Source: Vanilla planifolia (lineage: Eukaryota > Streptophyta > Magnoliopsida > Asparagales > Orchidaceae). From it: a stretch of DNA of 64,000 bases. Both the position numbers and the translations under genes were made by a program. The stretch covers positions 16,600,385 through 16,664,384 of the forward strand of contig CM043870.1 in assembly GCA_023846275.1 (NCBI GenBank), read 5' to 3'. Position 1 is the first letter of the stretch; the number at the start of each line of letters is the position of its first letter. Shown piece by piece: positions 1 to 64,000 of the stretch. The notes under the pieces were generated by a model that had not been told where the DNA came from, did not search any database, and worked only from the letters and a program-made list of their open reading frames with translations.

Positions 1-2427
1 GGCTTTAATCGTTAAAAATCATTATGCTAGACATTTGGTGTCAAGCTTTTCAAATCTTAAAATTGTCAATAAGATTGATGGCATATACGCTCATTTTACA
101 ATGTATGGTCAACTAGCCGAGGAATGACCATCATTAGTTAGAATGATATCTTTATGCCTGAAGATATTGGCAAATAGAGAGCTCCTAATGCTATTTGTGA
201 AAACCAAACAAATCCTCTTAAGAGTATTTGGTGCTCATTGCATAGCAATGGTTATTAGGCTACCTAGATATGGAGTATATATCTATCTAATTCAAATTTT
301 CGTAGCCATTTTTAGAGGTATAAGACAGCATATTGAAAAGCTCTACTTGCCAACAAATAAAATTTGCAAGAGTTCTCATGTCTTGATCAAATGTGAAGTC
401 AAGAAATCAGGATAATTCCTTATATGAGAGACTATTCGACAATCTCAAATTACCAAATATTATTTACTTTTTTCAGTTCAAGAAAAATATGCTCAAGTCC
501 AGATACATTAATCAGAGAGATTTTCGAAAAAAAAAAAACTTAAACCTACGGCATTACTGTAAGCATTGGTTTTAGAGCAACCTCTCCTTCTCCCTTTTGC
601 GATAATGGATTGGAGACCCATCACCACAACGTTTTTGAGTGCCATTAAAGCTTTAGCACATTTTTCAGCTAAGTGCCTAACGGTTGCTTATCACCATCTT
701 ATTGTTCATAAACTCATTCATAGTAGACTCCAATTAATATATATTACTTTTAAAAGAAACAAGCCAGCACTTGCTTCCATTACATAATACCCTTATAGAG
801 AGTAACAAACAATAATTTTCAATGATAAAATTACTTGTTAATCCCTAGTGAGCACTACATCTATTCCCTTCATCATTATCCATTAATGGTTGAATCACTA
901 ATGCTCTGTTAATTTGATTTTCTATCGACTTATTTATGGTATTAAGGCCTTTCATGTTGTTCTAATCTCAATCTCTATTTTAGGTGAAACTTCTACTTAT
1001 TTTTATTGGTGCTCCCTCATGCTTTATCATTTCTACAACAAAGTTTTTTCATTTTCTTTCAAAGACAATGTTTTCTTTTGCAATCTATTTTTCCTATGTA
1101 ATGACCATTTTTTATAATTAAGCCCTTTTAATTAAAGTAATGGAAAATTCTACATGCCCTATGCAATTTACACTTGTTATTCACAAAGGTAAAATCAATA
1201 GATCATCACTTCATCAATCCATGCTCTAAAGAATATCAATGGACATTGTTCACTCAAACCCATCAATTAGCCATGGCACATTCAAAGCATGGAGAGATAA
1301 AATGGCAAAGCCCATGAACGTCACTTCACCTATGACACGACAATGGTGCATGCATTAAATAGGATATAAGGGATAGAGTGATAATCAGAGTGAGAGGCAA
1401 GGGAATCAAGGATTTTTCTTTTAATCTTAATTGTACTCACTAATTTTTATTAACCCTCTCTCTATGTACTCCTTTCTAACAGATCTTACACAAGTCTGGA
1501 TAATAATTCCCCCTTTCCTAACCATCCTAAAAACAGTTCTTCCACATTATATCATGCCCTCCTTTAACCTGCCTCAATCTAGTTGTGTAATCTTCGACGA
1601 TGGTAGAAAACAATATGCGATATAATCCCTGCAGTTTAACTCTCCCAACCAAATCATATAGCAATAGGAACCAAAGTGTTTGGTATTTTATTTAAAAGTG
1701 CAATTGCAGAGACAGAACAATCTATGATAACCATATTCTATTTGAACATGAGTTGTATACTGAGGATATTTACTAAGTAAGCATAAGTTCATGATCACTT
1801 TATAGTTGGTTCCAATGGTGGTATAGTTCAACCACTTGTTGTCATCAGACAAAGATGAAAGCTATAAAGGGTAAAAAAATGTATGACCTAGAAATAATTC
1901 AAAAATGGACTGCATGACATCTAAAATGGCATGGTTTAAGTATAGAATTTAGCTGTAGTGCCCAACCAACTTTTGTAGCCTAACTCGAAAGCTTAAAAAT
2001 TTTCCTCATTCGGTGCCTGCTCAAAAGCTTTACAGTCACCTTTTGGCTGCCATTCTAGTGAATTTAAAACACATAAACTTAAGCTCTGCCCTTCATAGAA
2101 TTGTAAAAATTCTTCTAAGCATGTGTAGTGCAAGAAGTGGAGGTAGAGGGGAGTAAGGGTGGCCAGAGTTATCTGTTGTCATCCATGGTATTTTCATGTT
2201 AATTTGCCATTTGATGATCTAAAAAACAAAGTGACTATTAATCATATACATGCTCTAGAAATAATGGGGACAGATATTTCAAGCATCTCATTAAATTTTC
2301 ATGGACTACCCAATTACCTAAGGCAGTTATTACATTTTAATAAAAAAACAAATCCATGATGACATTATCTATCATAATTCTATTAAATAATCATTAAAAT
2401 TCAAATAGATGGCAAAGTTCAACCAAC
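1..2427 (-). other. BIO3-BIO1 intron 6, 5' part (continues left)
   Basis: AT-rich intron sequence starting at the donor next to exon 6. No exon, transposon domain or structural RNA could be recognised. A short open frame at 143-415 on the plus strand has faint resemblance to a pentatricopeptide repeat, not enough to call. Confidence 0.7.
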
Positions 2428-54455
<52,028 letters not shown>

Positions 54456-54466
<11 letters not shown>

Positions 54467-54542
54467 CCTCAAACGATAGCTGCTTACACTGACAGGAACG
54501 CAGCTCTGTGAGCGCAGCGAAATGAAATTCAAAACAACTCAT
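54456..54542 (-). promoter_or_regulatory. Upstream ORF overlapping the BIO3-BIO1 start
   Basis: An ATG at 54542-54540 opens a 28-codon reading frame that stops at TGA 54458-54456. It is in a different frame from the main protein and overlaps the main ATG (54466), ending 8 to 10 bases inside the coding region. If the mRNA starts upstream of it, ribosomes would have to skip this ATG or reinitiate, which would lower translation. Whether it is transcribed depends on a transcription start I cannot place; the DNA just upstream is plain AT-rich sequence with no convincing TATA box. Confidence 0.4.
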
Positions 54543-54769
54543 CTGTTACTTCAACTCGAACATTAATTTTGAATTTCATTTTTTAAGTCATTTTGTACAC
54601 CTAATTTGAATATCATATATAATCTTTAAATGTAAAGAATTGTAATTTTCTCTATTATTATAATACCTTTAAAATTATCCATTTTGTTAATACTTTTATA
54701 AGCTTCTTGATGTATCACTATAGAAAAGGCCCTAGTGACTTCATTTTTCTCTTTTAAATATTTTTTCGT
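54543..54769. other. Presumed 5' UTR/promoter region of BIO3-BIO1
   Basis: Only about 230 bases separate the upstream ATG from the end of a LINE remnant. The sequence is AT-rich with T runs; no single TATA box or known element stands out. Any proximal promoter must be short or lie partly in LINE-derived DNA. Confidence 0.35.
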
Positions 54770-56200
54770 GTAATAGAATATCTTTTTTTAGTAGCTTGAT
54801 TTGCTAGTCTTTTTATAATTGTCTAGTATGTGGGTTTAAAACTTAAAATCATATTAATTAAGTTAAAGCATTTGATATCAATGATGACCTATGTAAATTG
54901 CTAAGCATTGCATTGATGAAGGCTCATTATAATGACAAATGTAGTAACTTCTAATAATGAATTTAGATGAGTTAGTCCAACAAAGGAATAAAACACCACC
55001 CTTAAATCTACATCCTAAATGACTATCACCACTCTTGCTTTGTTTAGTATGAGCTTCCCATGAAGATTCACTTTAATAATATATGTTAGAGGTGGAATCT
55101 ATGTGATGCATTGATAGTAATTAATTTTCCTAAATTGAAAAGGAGATAGTAAACCCAACTACATTAAAACCAAACCTATTTATTGTGTCTGAGTCAATGG
55201 ATAATCCCTAAATTACTCAAATATTGCCAATTAATATTCCTAATTATTGGTCCATCTATTATAGTTTTCTTTACATACAATCTCAAGTTTATAACTTTCC
55301 AAATCTATTAATAGATTAATATTGGATTGAGAGATATAACTTTCATATTAGTTGGGGTACTCTTTACACCTTGTTACCATTGATTTAAGAGTTAAATAAT
55401 CAATTGAAATATCCTAACTTTATTCCTAAGGTCACATAATAAAATTCCCAAACCCATTGAGCAATACTATATTTAGTGAAAGCATGATCAAGATCATCCT
55501 TATTACAACAATGTAGGTATTTGGAAGTATGTTGAACATATAATCTTCTCAGTTAAGAAGAAGAAAGCATGGTTGAGTAGGTGCCAAAGTAGGGTAGAGA
55601 TTTTTGTAGGCAACTTTTCATTCTAAATTCTTTCTATAGAGGTCTTCTAAAAGTTTTTTGTACCTCTAATAATATTTCAAGATGAATTGAAGATGAATAA
55701 ATCATCCTCATTTAACGTCTATAGTACTTTTCCTCCAACAAGAGATTTAAAAACCATTGATGTAACCAACTCTATTATTTTGTTTTTCATACTTCATAAT
55801 TTAGATGCATATTGTGTGTGCTTACCATTTTTATATTTAGCATTAATAAATTATACCTAAAGTGAGTTAGTTGTTAGTACTCTCTAATTTAGCTTAACAA
55901 AAAATGCCAAAGCCATGTTATTTAATTTCCTTAAATCGAGTTCATTGTCTTTGCATGATTCACTAATATTTTCTCAACTAATCCTATAGTATTTGTGAGT
56001 ACTATTAGTGTCACCCCATAAGAAAGCATTCATAATTTTTTCAAACCTTGTTATAATTTATATCAGAGAAAGCAAGGTCATTAATATATGAATAAAGACT
56101 CAATTGAGTGCGTGTTTAATAAGTATAAATATACCTCTCATTGATAGTAGCTTTTTCTTCAAACCTATAATCTTATTCTATAATTTTTTACTCAGTGCTA
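54770..56200 (-). mobile_element. L1-type LINE, 3' half (after reverse transcriptase palm to RNase H)
   Basis: On the minus strand, from high to low coordinates: KKLLSMRGIFILIKHALN and HILMTLLSL (about 56150-56070) correspond to KLLSxAGRxxLIKxVL and HxLMTLPLP. FEKIMNAFLWGDTNSTHKY (about 56040-55990) corresponds to EKIMxxFLWGD. A stretch reading CCNKDDLDHAF and SIAQWVWEF (about 55515-55450) is the zinc-binding zf-RVT region. PPLTYIIKVNLHGKL and the VIIDIKCFNLIN stretch (about 55085-54850) are the RNase H domain. Several stops and frameshifts are present. The element continues on the other side of the inserted Copia element. Confidence 0.85.
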
Positions 56201-57911
56201 ATTATTGTACCATTTGATGTGATGATTAGAAAATCAAGATTAAGTGTTTATTAATATATTGTTAAGTTTAATATTATTTTAGATAACTTTCAAAGAGCAT
56301 TCTAGTGATTTCAATTTGTTGAAGTAAGGACTATTGTAGAATCAATGGTGAATGTAATTTGATAGCTCAACTTACTAACTTTAAAGCCAAAGACAACAAT
56401 CTTTGTGGAGTGACTAATTCATTAAAAACTTCATTTCTAAATCTTTATGGTTAGGATGTTAACTTTTAAATTCTTTGCAATTGTGGTACATAAGATTGTT
56501 ATCATTCATGCATACGTGAATTTAGTTTAAGTTGTATTTTATTTGAAGACATTTGAGTTTTTGAATATTCAAAATTTTTCCCATAGCACTAAGCCCAAAC
56601 GGCTTGACTTAAGTGGCTCGTGTCTCTTTCGAGATGAGTCAAGCACGAGTATTGGTTAAGTTACTATTATAGTTTTTGGGTGAATTGGTTTAGGAAATTA
56701 TTTCTCGACTAGCTTACACAAAATGAGTCAAGGTTGACTCGTTATTTAATTTATATAAATCAGGTCTAGTTAGACTTATATTCACATGCTAACGAATCAG
56801 GTCATTACTTCTTGAGAACACCAAAAGAAAGCCAACCTAATTAGGCTGATTATAATATGTAATAGATGTATTATAGATACAAAACACTTGAGTAATTTAA
56901 CAACATGAGACTAAAGATAAGCTTTGCCAAACTTGAGATTTTTGCACAGACTGATAAAGCATTTTTGTGATCGAACAGTCCATATTGCACACATATTTAT
57001 AAACAGTCTTCTATCTTTAGGCATTCATCTGTAATGCTTGATCGAACGATTAAGAGTTTCTTCGTATGTGTGAATAGTAACCTCACTATCATTATCGTCC
57101 ATGTAGTTTTTGAATCCAATGCTCAAAATCTTATCTCGTTATGATTAAATATGGACCCTTTATCATTTAAGCTAATTCGACAGCTATCACACTCTGTTCA
57201 GTTAATTAGAAGGCTGATGTATCATCGTCTCTGTCTGTAATAGTTAGCTTTTCAAAAAATAGATTCTAATCATTAAATGAGTTATTTTTTAGAGTTTTTT
57301 TATTTTAATCATAAATAAGGATTATTTATCAAATATAAAAACTATTAAATCAAGCTTAAAAAATTTTATATAAGTTTAGTAAAGTTTAAACCATAAGGAA
57401 AAAATTTCTACACAATTATGAGAGCTACGAATTTTTATCAGTCTTTATTTCTTTGCTTCTATTTATAATCATTTATATATTTTTTTAGTAACATCTATTT
57501 CATTCATTAGTAATATCACTCTTATTTAAAGAATCAAAGTTGTAGAAATTTTATAAGAAAAAGAACTATAAACTTTCTAATTTTTCTTAATAACCTAAAT
57601 TTCTTTAATTTTAGTGTTTCATTGGAGCACAAGTATATATTTGATTTTCTTGTACTAGCTTTGGTAAAAAAGAGTGGTTAGTGGATACCCAATTTGGGAT
57701 TGGGGGTAGATGTAGGCATGGGTTTTGACTAAACTATATAAAAATCTTTTATGAACTTTATTTATTATTGAGTAATTTTATTTTGTTGATAAAAATAATA
57801 TATTTTTTAAGCTCAAAAATTTTTCTTCTAATTTTTGGAATAAAAAAAATTTATTAAACGCATAATTCACCCCTCTCCACTTATTAATTTTGCCTTACAC
57901 ATTTTATAAAA
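56201..57911 (+). repeat. 5' LTR of the Copia fossil
   Basis: Aligns along its length with 62176-63656; shared landmarks are TTTGATGTGAT near the start, AGTAAGGACTATT, ACTTTAAAGCCA, a CTAGCTTTGGTAAAA stretch and ACATTTTA at the end. It is followed by the primer-binding site. Confidence 0.8.
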
Positions 57912-60900
57912 AGTGGTATTAGAGTGAGATCTCTATCAAAATAAAGAAATTTTTTAGATAAGATCCTCATGGCTCTACCTTGTGTTGAGGACAATGCCTT
58001 TTTATTCAAGAGAGCTTCATCACAGCGACCACCTTTATTTAAAGGTGAGTTTTATCTCTATTGGAAAAAACGCATGTGTTTTATTTTAGAATCCGTTGAT
58101 TTGGAAATATGGGATGTTATTAAAAATATCTTTAAGATTTTGACTAAGATTGTTAATGAAGAAAAAATGTGAAAACCTTTAAGTGAACTCAATCCCAAAG
58201 AAAAATTTAGAGTACAACTTAATTCTCATGTTATGAATTTTTTTTTGTTGTGATTTAGGTACCTCTAAATATAGTCGGATCATAAACTTGAAAATGACAT
58301 ATGAGATTTAGTCTAAACTTGAAGTTACCTATGAGGATACTTCTCAAGTTAAAGATATTAAAATCAACAAGCTCGTTCATGAGTACGAATTATTTCAAAT
58401 GAATACAAATGAGAACATTAAGGCTATGTTTACGAGATTTACAAATATTATTAATGGTTTGTCTAATCTTAACAAGGAGTTTTTTTACTGGTGAATAGGT
58501 GAGGAATATTCTATAAGTTCTTTCTCAATAATATGACTCATTGGTAATAGTGTTGAAAGTAATAAAAACTATTTTAATTATGTCATTGGATGAGTTATTA
58601 GGTGAGCTTTTGATAAATTAAATTGAGCTTGCAAAAAGAAGAGATGAAGAACTTGTGATTGAAAAAGAGAAGAAAAAGAAGAAAGAAATAATGGCATTTG
58701 TAGATGATTCCTATACAAACTCAAATTTTTTAATCTCAAATGGGGTAGCTGTTATCTCAAAAAGTTTATCTAGATTATTTAATAAAAGAAACATATGTAA
58801 TTACTTTGGAAATAATAAAAAACAAAAGGGAAGATGATCTCTTATGAAGAAACAATTTGTTATAAATATAAACTTCTTGGGCATACAAGGACAAATTGTC
58901 TCAACTATAAGGAGAGAATAGAAAAGTTTCAAAAACAAAATAAGAAGAAAACTATGAAGATATCTTGGGATGATTCAGATAGTTATTTTTCTAGTGATAA
59001 AGATAAGAAAGAGAGTTTGAATTATCTTATGGCTAAAGATAATAATCTGGTTGAAACATTAGAAGATGAGGTATGTTCCTCTTCCTCCTTTTTGTCATCT
59101 TTTTTTATTATTGATTACGAAGAATAATATATTAATGTTTGTACAAAGTATAAAAAATTAGTTTCTAAATGTCTTAAATTAAAAGAAGAGTATGAAAACT
59201 ATTTAGGATTGTGTGAATACTTAAATGAGTTGAATGCTAATTACTTGTATAAGAATTAAGATTGAGAGAGATGAAAAGCTTCTGTTATTATCGAAAACAC
59301 ATGCTTAGTTAAAGAGCTAAATAATTTAAGAAATTTACATTATCATTATAGGAATTCATTTGGATATGCTAAAAATACTACATATTCTTTTACTCCAAAT
59401 GTGGGTTATATTTATTACATGAGAATTAGCACATTTTTTACTTATTTATAAATTTAGAAATATTATTGATAGTAAGTCTTATAAGTTTGTATGGATTCAA
59501 AAGGTTATTCAATAAATAATCAATTTAAGATATGTGGACCCAAAATGGTTTAGGTCCCAAAAACTAATGCTTGATTTATTTTGTAGGCATGTCTTCCTTC
59601 AAGGATCGTGGGAGGTATATGGTATTTGGATAATGGTTGCTTAAGACACGTGATTGGAGATGCATCTTTATTCATCTATTTGAAGTTTTGTGATTGTGGT
59701 GAAGTTACTCTTGGTGAAAACTTCAAGAAGTTATTGGAATTAGAATTGTGGGGAACTCACTTTTACAAGAAAGGTCCTTCTTGTTCAAGACTTAAGATAC
59801 AATCTTCTTAGTATTAATTAATTATTTGATTTAAATTTTAGTATTTTATTTAATAAAAATGAATACATTATTTATAAAGATAATTTTTTATTTATTATTA
59901 AAAGTAGAAAAGATAATACATACATTTTATTTTTACACATGGTTAATAGTAGTTTAGAATGTCTTGTAACATATGATAATAGTTCTACATTATGGCATAG
60001 GAGATTTTGTCATTTAGAAAAATCTTCTTTTCAAAAGCTTTTAAAGCTTAATCTAGTTAAAGATTTGCCAAACCTTAGTTGGTCAAATAATAAACTATGT
60101 GGTCTATGTCAATTAAGAAAATAAATAAAAAAGAGCTTTAAATCACTTAAAAACTTTTTAACTAGAGAACCATTTGAGCTTGTTCATTTAGACATATTTT
60201 GTTCTATTCATCAAGAGAGTCATGGTGGAAGCAAAAATGGGTTGTTAGATGGAGATGACTATACTAGGTTTACATAGGTTCTTTTAGTAAGAAATAAAAG
60301 AAAACTATTTGAAAAATTTGTAAGATTGATTACTATGATTGAAAATGAATATGAAGTTAAGTTAGTCTTCAATAGAAGTGATAATAGAGAAGAATTTAAT
60401 AGTGAGTCGATCATAAAAGATGTAAAAGAGAAAGTTAAGATTATAAGCTCTTTTAATCTTGTAGTATTTGTATCTAATATTGAACTTAATTTTATAAAAA
60501 AATGCTTTTAAAGATGAGTCTTAGATTATTACAATGAATGAAGAATTAATATATTTTTAAGGAAATCAAGTTTGAGATCTTGTACATAAGCCAAATGATA
60601 AAATAATCATTAGTAGAAAATGGATGTTCAAAAATATATTAGATAAAAATGGCAATGTTATAAAGAATAAAGCTAGATTAGTAGCCAAAGGATATTGTCA
60701 AGTTGAAGGAGTAGATGTGGATTAGACATTTGCTCTTATAGCTAGACTTAAAATAATTAGGATCTTACTTGCTTATGCATGCTATGAAGGGTTTAGATTA
60801 TACCAAATGGATGCTAAGAGTGTATTTTTTAATAGATATATAAATGAAAAAGTGCATGTGAAATAACTTCTAGGATTTGAGATACATGATAAGATAGACT

Positions 60901-62175
60901 ATGTATACAAACTTAAGAATACACTTTATGATTTAAAGCAAGCTCCAAGAGTTTGATATAAAATATTACATATTTTTCTTACATCAAATGGTTTTAGTAG
61001 AGACAAGATAGATAATATTTTTTTCATTTAAAATTTATTAAAAGATCAATTAATATGTTAAGTTTATGTGGATGATATAATTTTGGAGCCTCTAATAAAA
61101 AATATGTATAAATTTTTCTAATTTAATGAAAATTGAGATTAAAATGAGTATGATAAAGAGTTAACCTTTTTTTAAGACTTCAAGTCAAATAAATAAGTAA
61201 AAGAATATTTATTTCTCAAACTAAGTATTTGTTAGTGTTAAAACAAATTTGTTATAAGAACATAAAGTTTAAGAAGACTCCCATTAGCATAAGTACTATT
61301 ATAGATAAAGATTAAGCTAGAAAACCTATTAACACAAAAGTATTAGAGAAATGATTGGATCATTACTCTGTCTTACTACGAGCAGGTTAGATATTTTGCT
61401 TAGTGTACGTATGTGTATGAGGTTTTAGGCAAGTCTTAAAGAATCATACCTATAAGTAGTCAATCATATCTTTAAATATCTTATTAGAACCAAAACTCTA
61501 TGCTTATGGTTTCCTAAGTGTGAGTTTGGATTTAATTTAATAGTCTACATAGATATTGATTTTGTTGATAGTAAGACTGATAGAAAGAGTACCTCTAGTA
61601 TGTGCCAATCAATTAGTGGTTTATTAATTTCTTAAGCTAATAAAAAACAAAATTATGTGATATTATCAATAATAAAGGTTGAGTACATTGCTGTAGGCAG
61701 CTCTTGCTTAAGTCTTATGGATTAAACAACAATTTTTAGATTATGGCCTAGAATTTACCCAAATTTTAATCTTTTTGTGATAATTTAAGTGTAATTTGTT
61801 TAGCTAAAGATCCTGTTCAGTACCCAAGAACGAAATACATAAATTTAAGATATCATTTTATTAGAGAGTATGTGTAAATGAAAACAATTCAATTATGATT
61901 TATGCCATCGTCTACCTAATTAGTTGATATTTTTATGAAGTCATTAGCTATCGAAGTATTCAATAAACTTAGATTAAATTTAGGTGTCATTAACCCCTTT
62001 GAATGATTAAAAAAAGGGAGAAAACTTAGTGCTAGAGTTTAAGAGAAGAGTAAGCTAGAATTTAAAAGGAGTATAGGCTATCAAATAGGGTATGCTAAAA
62101 TATTGAATATTTTGATTTTTTCATTTTTTTTATATTTCCTTCCAAAATTAGTTTTTTAATCCTCAAGGGAGAGAT

Positions 62176-63656
62176 TATTATATCTTTTGATGTGATTATT
62201 ACAAAACTAAGTTTAAGTATTTACTAATAGCATATTAAGCATAGTATTGTTTTAGTTAAATCTCAAAATGTATTCTAGTGATATGAACTTGTTAGAGTAA
62301 GGACTATTATAGCATAAATAATGAATATAATTGGATGGCTTAACCTGTTGACTTTAAAGCCATGGATAATGATTTTTATGGAGTAGCTAATCCACAAAGA
62401 ACTTTATTTATAAATCTTTATTGTTAGTATGTTAAACCATTAAATTCTTTTTAATTATGCCACATAAGTCTATCATCATTCTTACATGCATGAATTTGGT
62501 GTTAAATTATATTTTATTTGAAGATATTTAAGTTTATTAATGTTCAAATATTTTTTATGAAAATTTTATTATAAAAAAGTATTTTTTTGCCTAAGCACCC
62601 TTATGACTAAGCTAAAAAGACTCAAGTTAAGTGGCCTGAATAAGACAAGAGCCTTAAGGACCCCTAGTCTTGGAACTAGACTAAAACTGAGATAGGTCAA
62701 GCCTGATTATCAATTAAATCAAGTTACTGTGTAGTCTTTGGGTGAATTGGATTAGGGCATTACTTTTGAATCGAACTTAGAAGTCACGGTGGGTAGACTT
62801 GTTATTTAATTTATTAAATCAAGTCTTATTAGACCTATATGTGTGCACTAGTGACTCAGGTCATGACTTCTCGAGAATACTAGGGGATAGCCAATCATAT
62901 TAGGTTGATTATAATACATAGTTGATGTATTATAAGTACAAAACACTTGAGCATTTTAGCATTGTTGGACTAAAGATAAGCTTTGATAAACTTCAAATTT
63001 TTTTACTAATCAATCATACATTTTCATGATCGAATGCTCTAGATCACACCCACATTTTTTAACAGTCTTTTGTCTTCAGACATAATTTTATCAAACATAA
63101 AAGTTATTGAATCAAGCTTAAAAATTTTCATACAATTCCAAGTGAAGTTTAAACTATAAGCAAGAAATTTCTACACAATTATAGGATCTGTAATATTTTA
63201 TTGATCTCTATTTCTTTGCTTCCATTCATAATCATTTTTATATTTTTTATTGACATCTATTTTATTCATTAGTAGTATCACTCTTGTTTAAGGAATTAAA
63301 GATGTAGGGATTTTGTAAGCAAAAAGTTATATAGTTTTGAATTTTTTTAAATTACCTAAATTTATCTAATTTTGGTATCTCTTGGAGTACTGATGTGTAT
63401 TTTGTTTACCCCTACTAGCTTTGGTAAAAGGGAATGGTTAGTGGAAGCCCGATCGAAGATCGGAGATGGATGTAAGCATAGCTTTGGCTGAACCATCTAA
63501 AAATCTTTTGTTCATTTTTTTTATTATTGAGTAATTTTATTTCATTGATAAAACAAAATATTTCTAAAGCTATTATAATTTTCGAAATAAAAAATATTTG
63601 TTAAACATACAATTCACCCTATTCACTTATTCATTTTTCCTCACACATTTTACAGC
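62176..63656 (+). repeat. 3' LTR of the Copia fossil
   Basis: Follows the purine tract AAGGGAGAGA. It matches the 5' LTR in order and ends CACACATTTTACA. It is about 230 bases shorter than the 5' copy. Confidence 0.8.
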
Positions 63657-64000
63657 ACGTATAATATATGGCTTTCTTTCTACTAGAATATATTGGCCAT
63701 CCCAAGGACATAAAGGTATTCCTTGTTTGAATCACAGAACCTGCATAATTTTTTTAGTGATTTTTTCACTTTAAAAGAAACATAAAATTTGCATTTCTCC
63801 TCATTTAATAATAAGCTTTATATATGTTAGAAGGCTTCAAGCATGTTATGAATACCCTTTAAGGATCTTAAATCTCCTTACAAAAACTTTTGATGTTATC
63901 AGTGTAGCTAAGATGTGTAATTAGTGGCATCTCTCTTGTTGTAGCATAATACAATATTGTCTTTTGTTATGAAAACATAGATTTAGACTTCGAGAGAAGT
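63657..64000 (-). mobile_element. L1-type LINE, reverse transcriptase part (continues right)
   Basis: On the minus strand near 63720-63670 the sequence reads YVLGMANIF followed by KKAIYY-like residues, corresponding to the YLGxPIFxGRxK motif just after the palm of L1 reverse transcriptase. That is exactly the segment that should precede the KLLSMRG region found at 56150 on the other side of the Copia element. The two pieces are therefore one LINE split by the insertion. The 5' part lies beyond base 64000. Confidence 0.7.

Larger units (their letters stand above)
56201..63656 (+). mobile_element. Copia LTR retrotransposon fossil with both LTRs, inserted in a LINE
   Basis: About 7.5 kb, plus strand. 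It has a 5' LTR (about 56201-57911), a primer-binding site reading TGGTATTAGAGTG (about 57916), gag (RPPLFKGEFYLYWKKRM at about 58035), a CCHC knuckle (about 58857), protease (WYLDNGCLRHVIGD, about 59620), pre-integrase (LWHRRFCHL, about 59992), integrase, reverse transcriptase (about 60580-61080, DLKQAP motif), RNase H, a purine tract (about 62165) and a 3' LTR. The order is that of Copia. It is broken by well over ten interruptions. By eye about a fifth to a quarter of LTR positions differ, so the insertion is ancient. No clear target-site duplication was seen. Confidence 0.9.

Noticed and set aside
1-420. Possible pentatricopeptide-repeat (PPR) pseudogene on the plus strand
   Set aside because: A few residues (IAMVIRLPRYG.. 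for TAMIxGYxRYG) resemble a PPR motif, but no repeat of 35 residues with regular spacing can be followed.
1-2427. Further BIO3-BIO1 exon encoding VIALRGSYHGDT
   Set aside because: The minus strand was read for this conserved segment and its flanking splice sites and nothing matched; the exon must be outside the window.

Overview
The window looks like nuclear DNA of a seed plant with a large genome, with a conifer, cycad or similar gymnosperm most likely. One ordinary gene runs through almost all of it on the minus strand. Its introns measure 2 to 24 kb, and everything between the exons is AT-rich DNA holding decayed Copia elements, L1-type LINEs, duplications and one organelle-derived insert. 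The species itself cannot be read from the sequence.

The gene is the fused biotin gene BIO3-BIO1, encoding dethiobiotin synthetase joined to 7,8-diaminopelargonic acid (DAPA) aminotransferase. Six exons can be placed with matching phases and GT-AG borders: 54466-53820, 46429-46259, 44308-44050, 37918-37841, 13897-13777 and 2570-2428. They give 473 codons, a little over half of the usual length. The rest of the aminotransferase must lie to the left of base 1. A 29-codon upstream ORF overlaps the first ATG, and that ATG gives a protein without an obvious targeting peptide, so the true start is uncertain.

Introns, from right to left. Intron 1 (46430-53819) holds L1 fragments and a duplicated block next to a Gypsy-like remnant. 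Intron 2 (44309-46258) has nothing recognisable. Intron 3 (37919-44049) holds an L1 remnant, a 389-bp tandem duplication and a tandem duplication that has copied the 3' end of exon 3. Intron 4 (13898-37840, about 24 kb) holds two Copia fossils and, near 20.7-28.4 kb, a GC-richer organelle-like island with a diverged piece of plastid 23S rRNA. That island most likely came from mitochondrial DNA, and two direct copies of a dispersed repeat flank it. Intron 5 (2571-13776) holds a Copia fossil between two copies of another repeat. Intron 6 continues off the left edge.

Upstream of the gene (54.5-64 kb) lies an L1 LINE on the minus strand, split by an old Copia element that still has both LTRs.

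No tRNA, CRISPR or bacterial-type feature was seen. Recognition of families is from memory of their motifs; no search was run. Boundaries of repeats and fossils are by eye and good to tens of bases at best.
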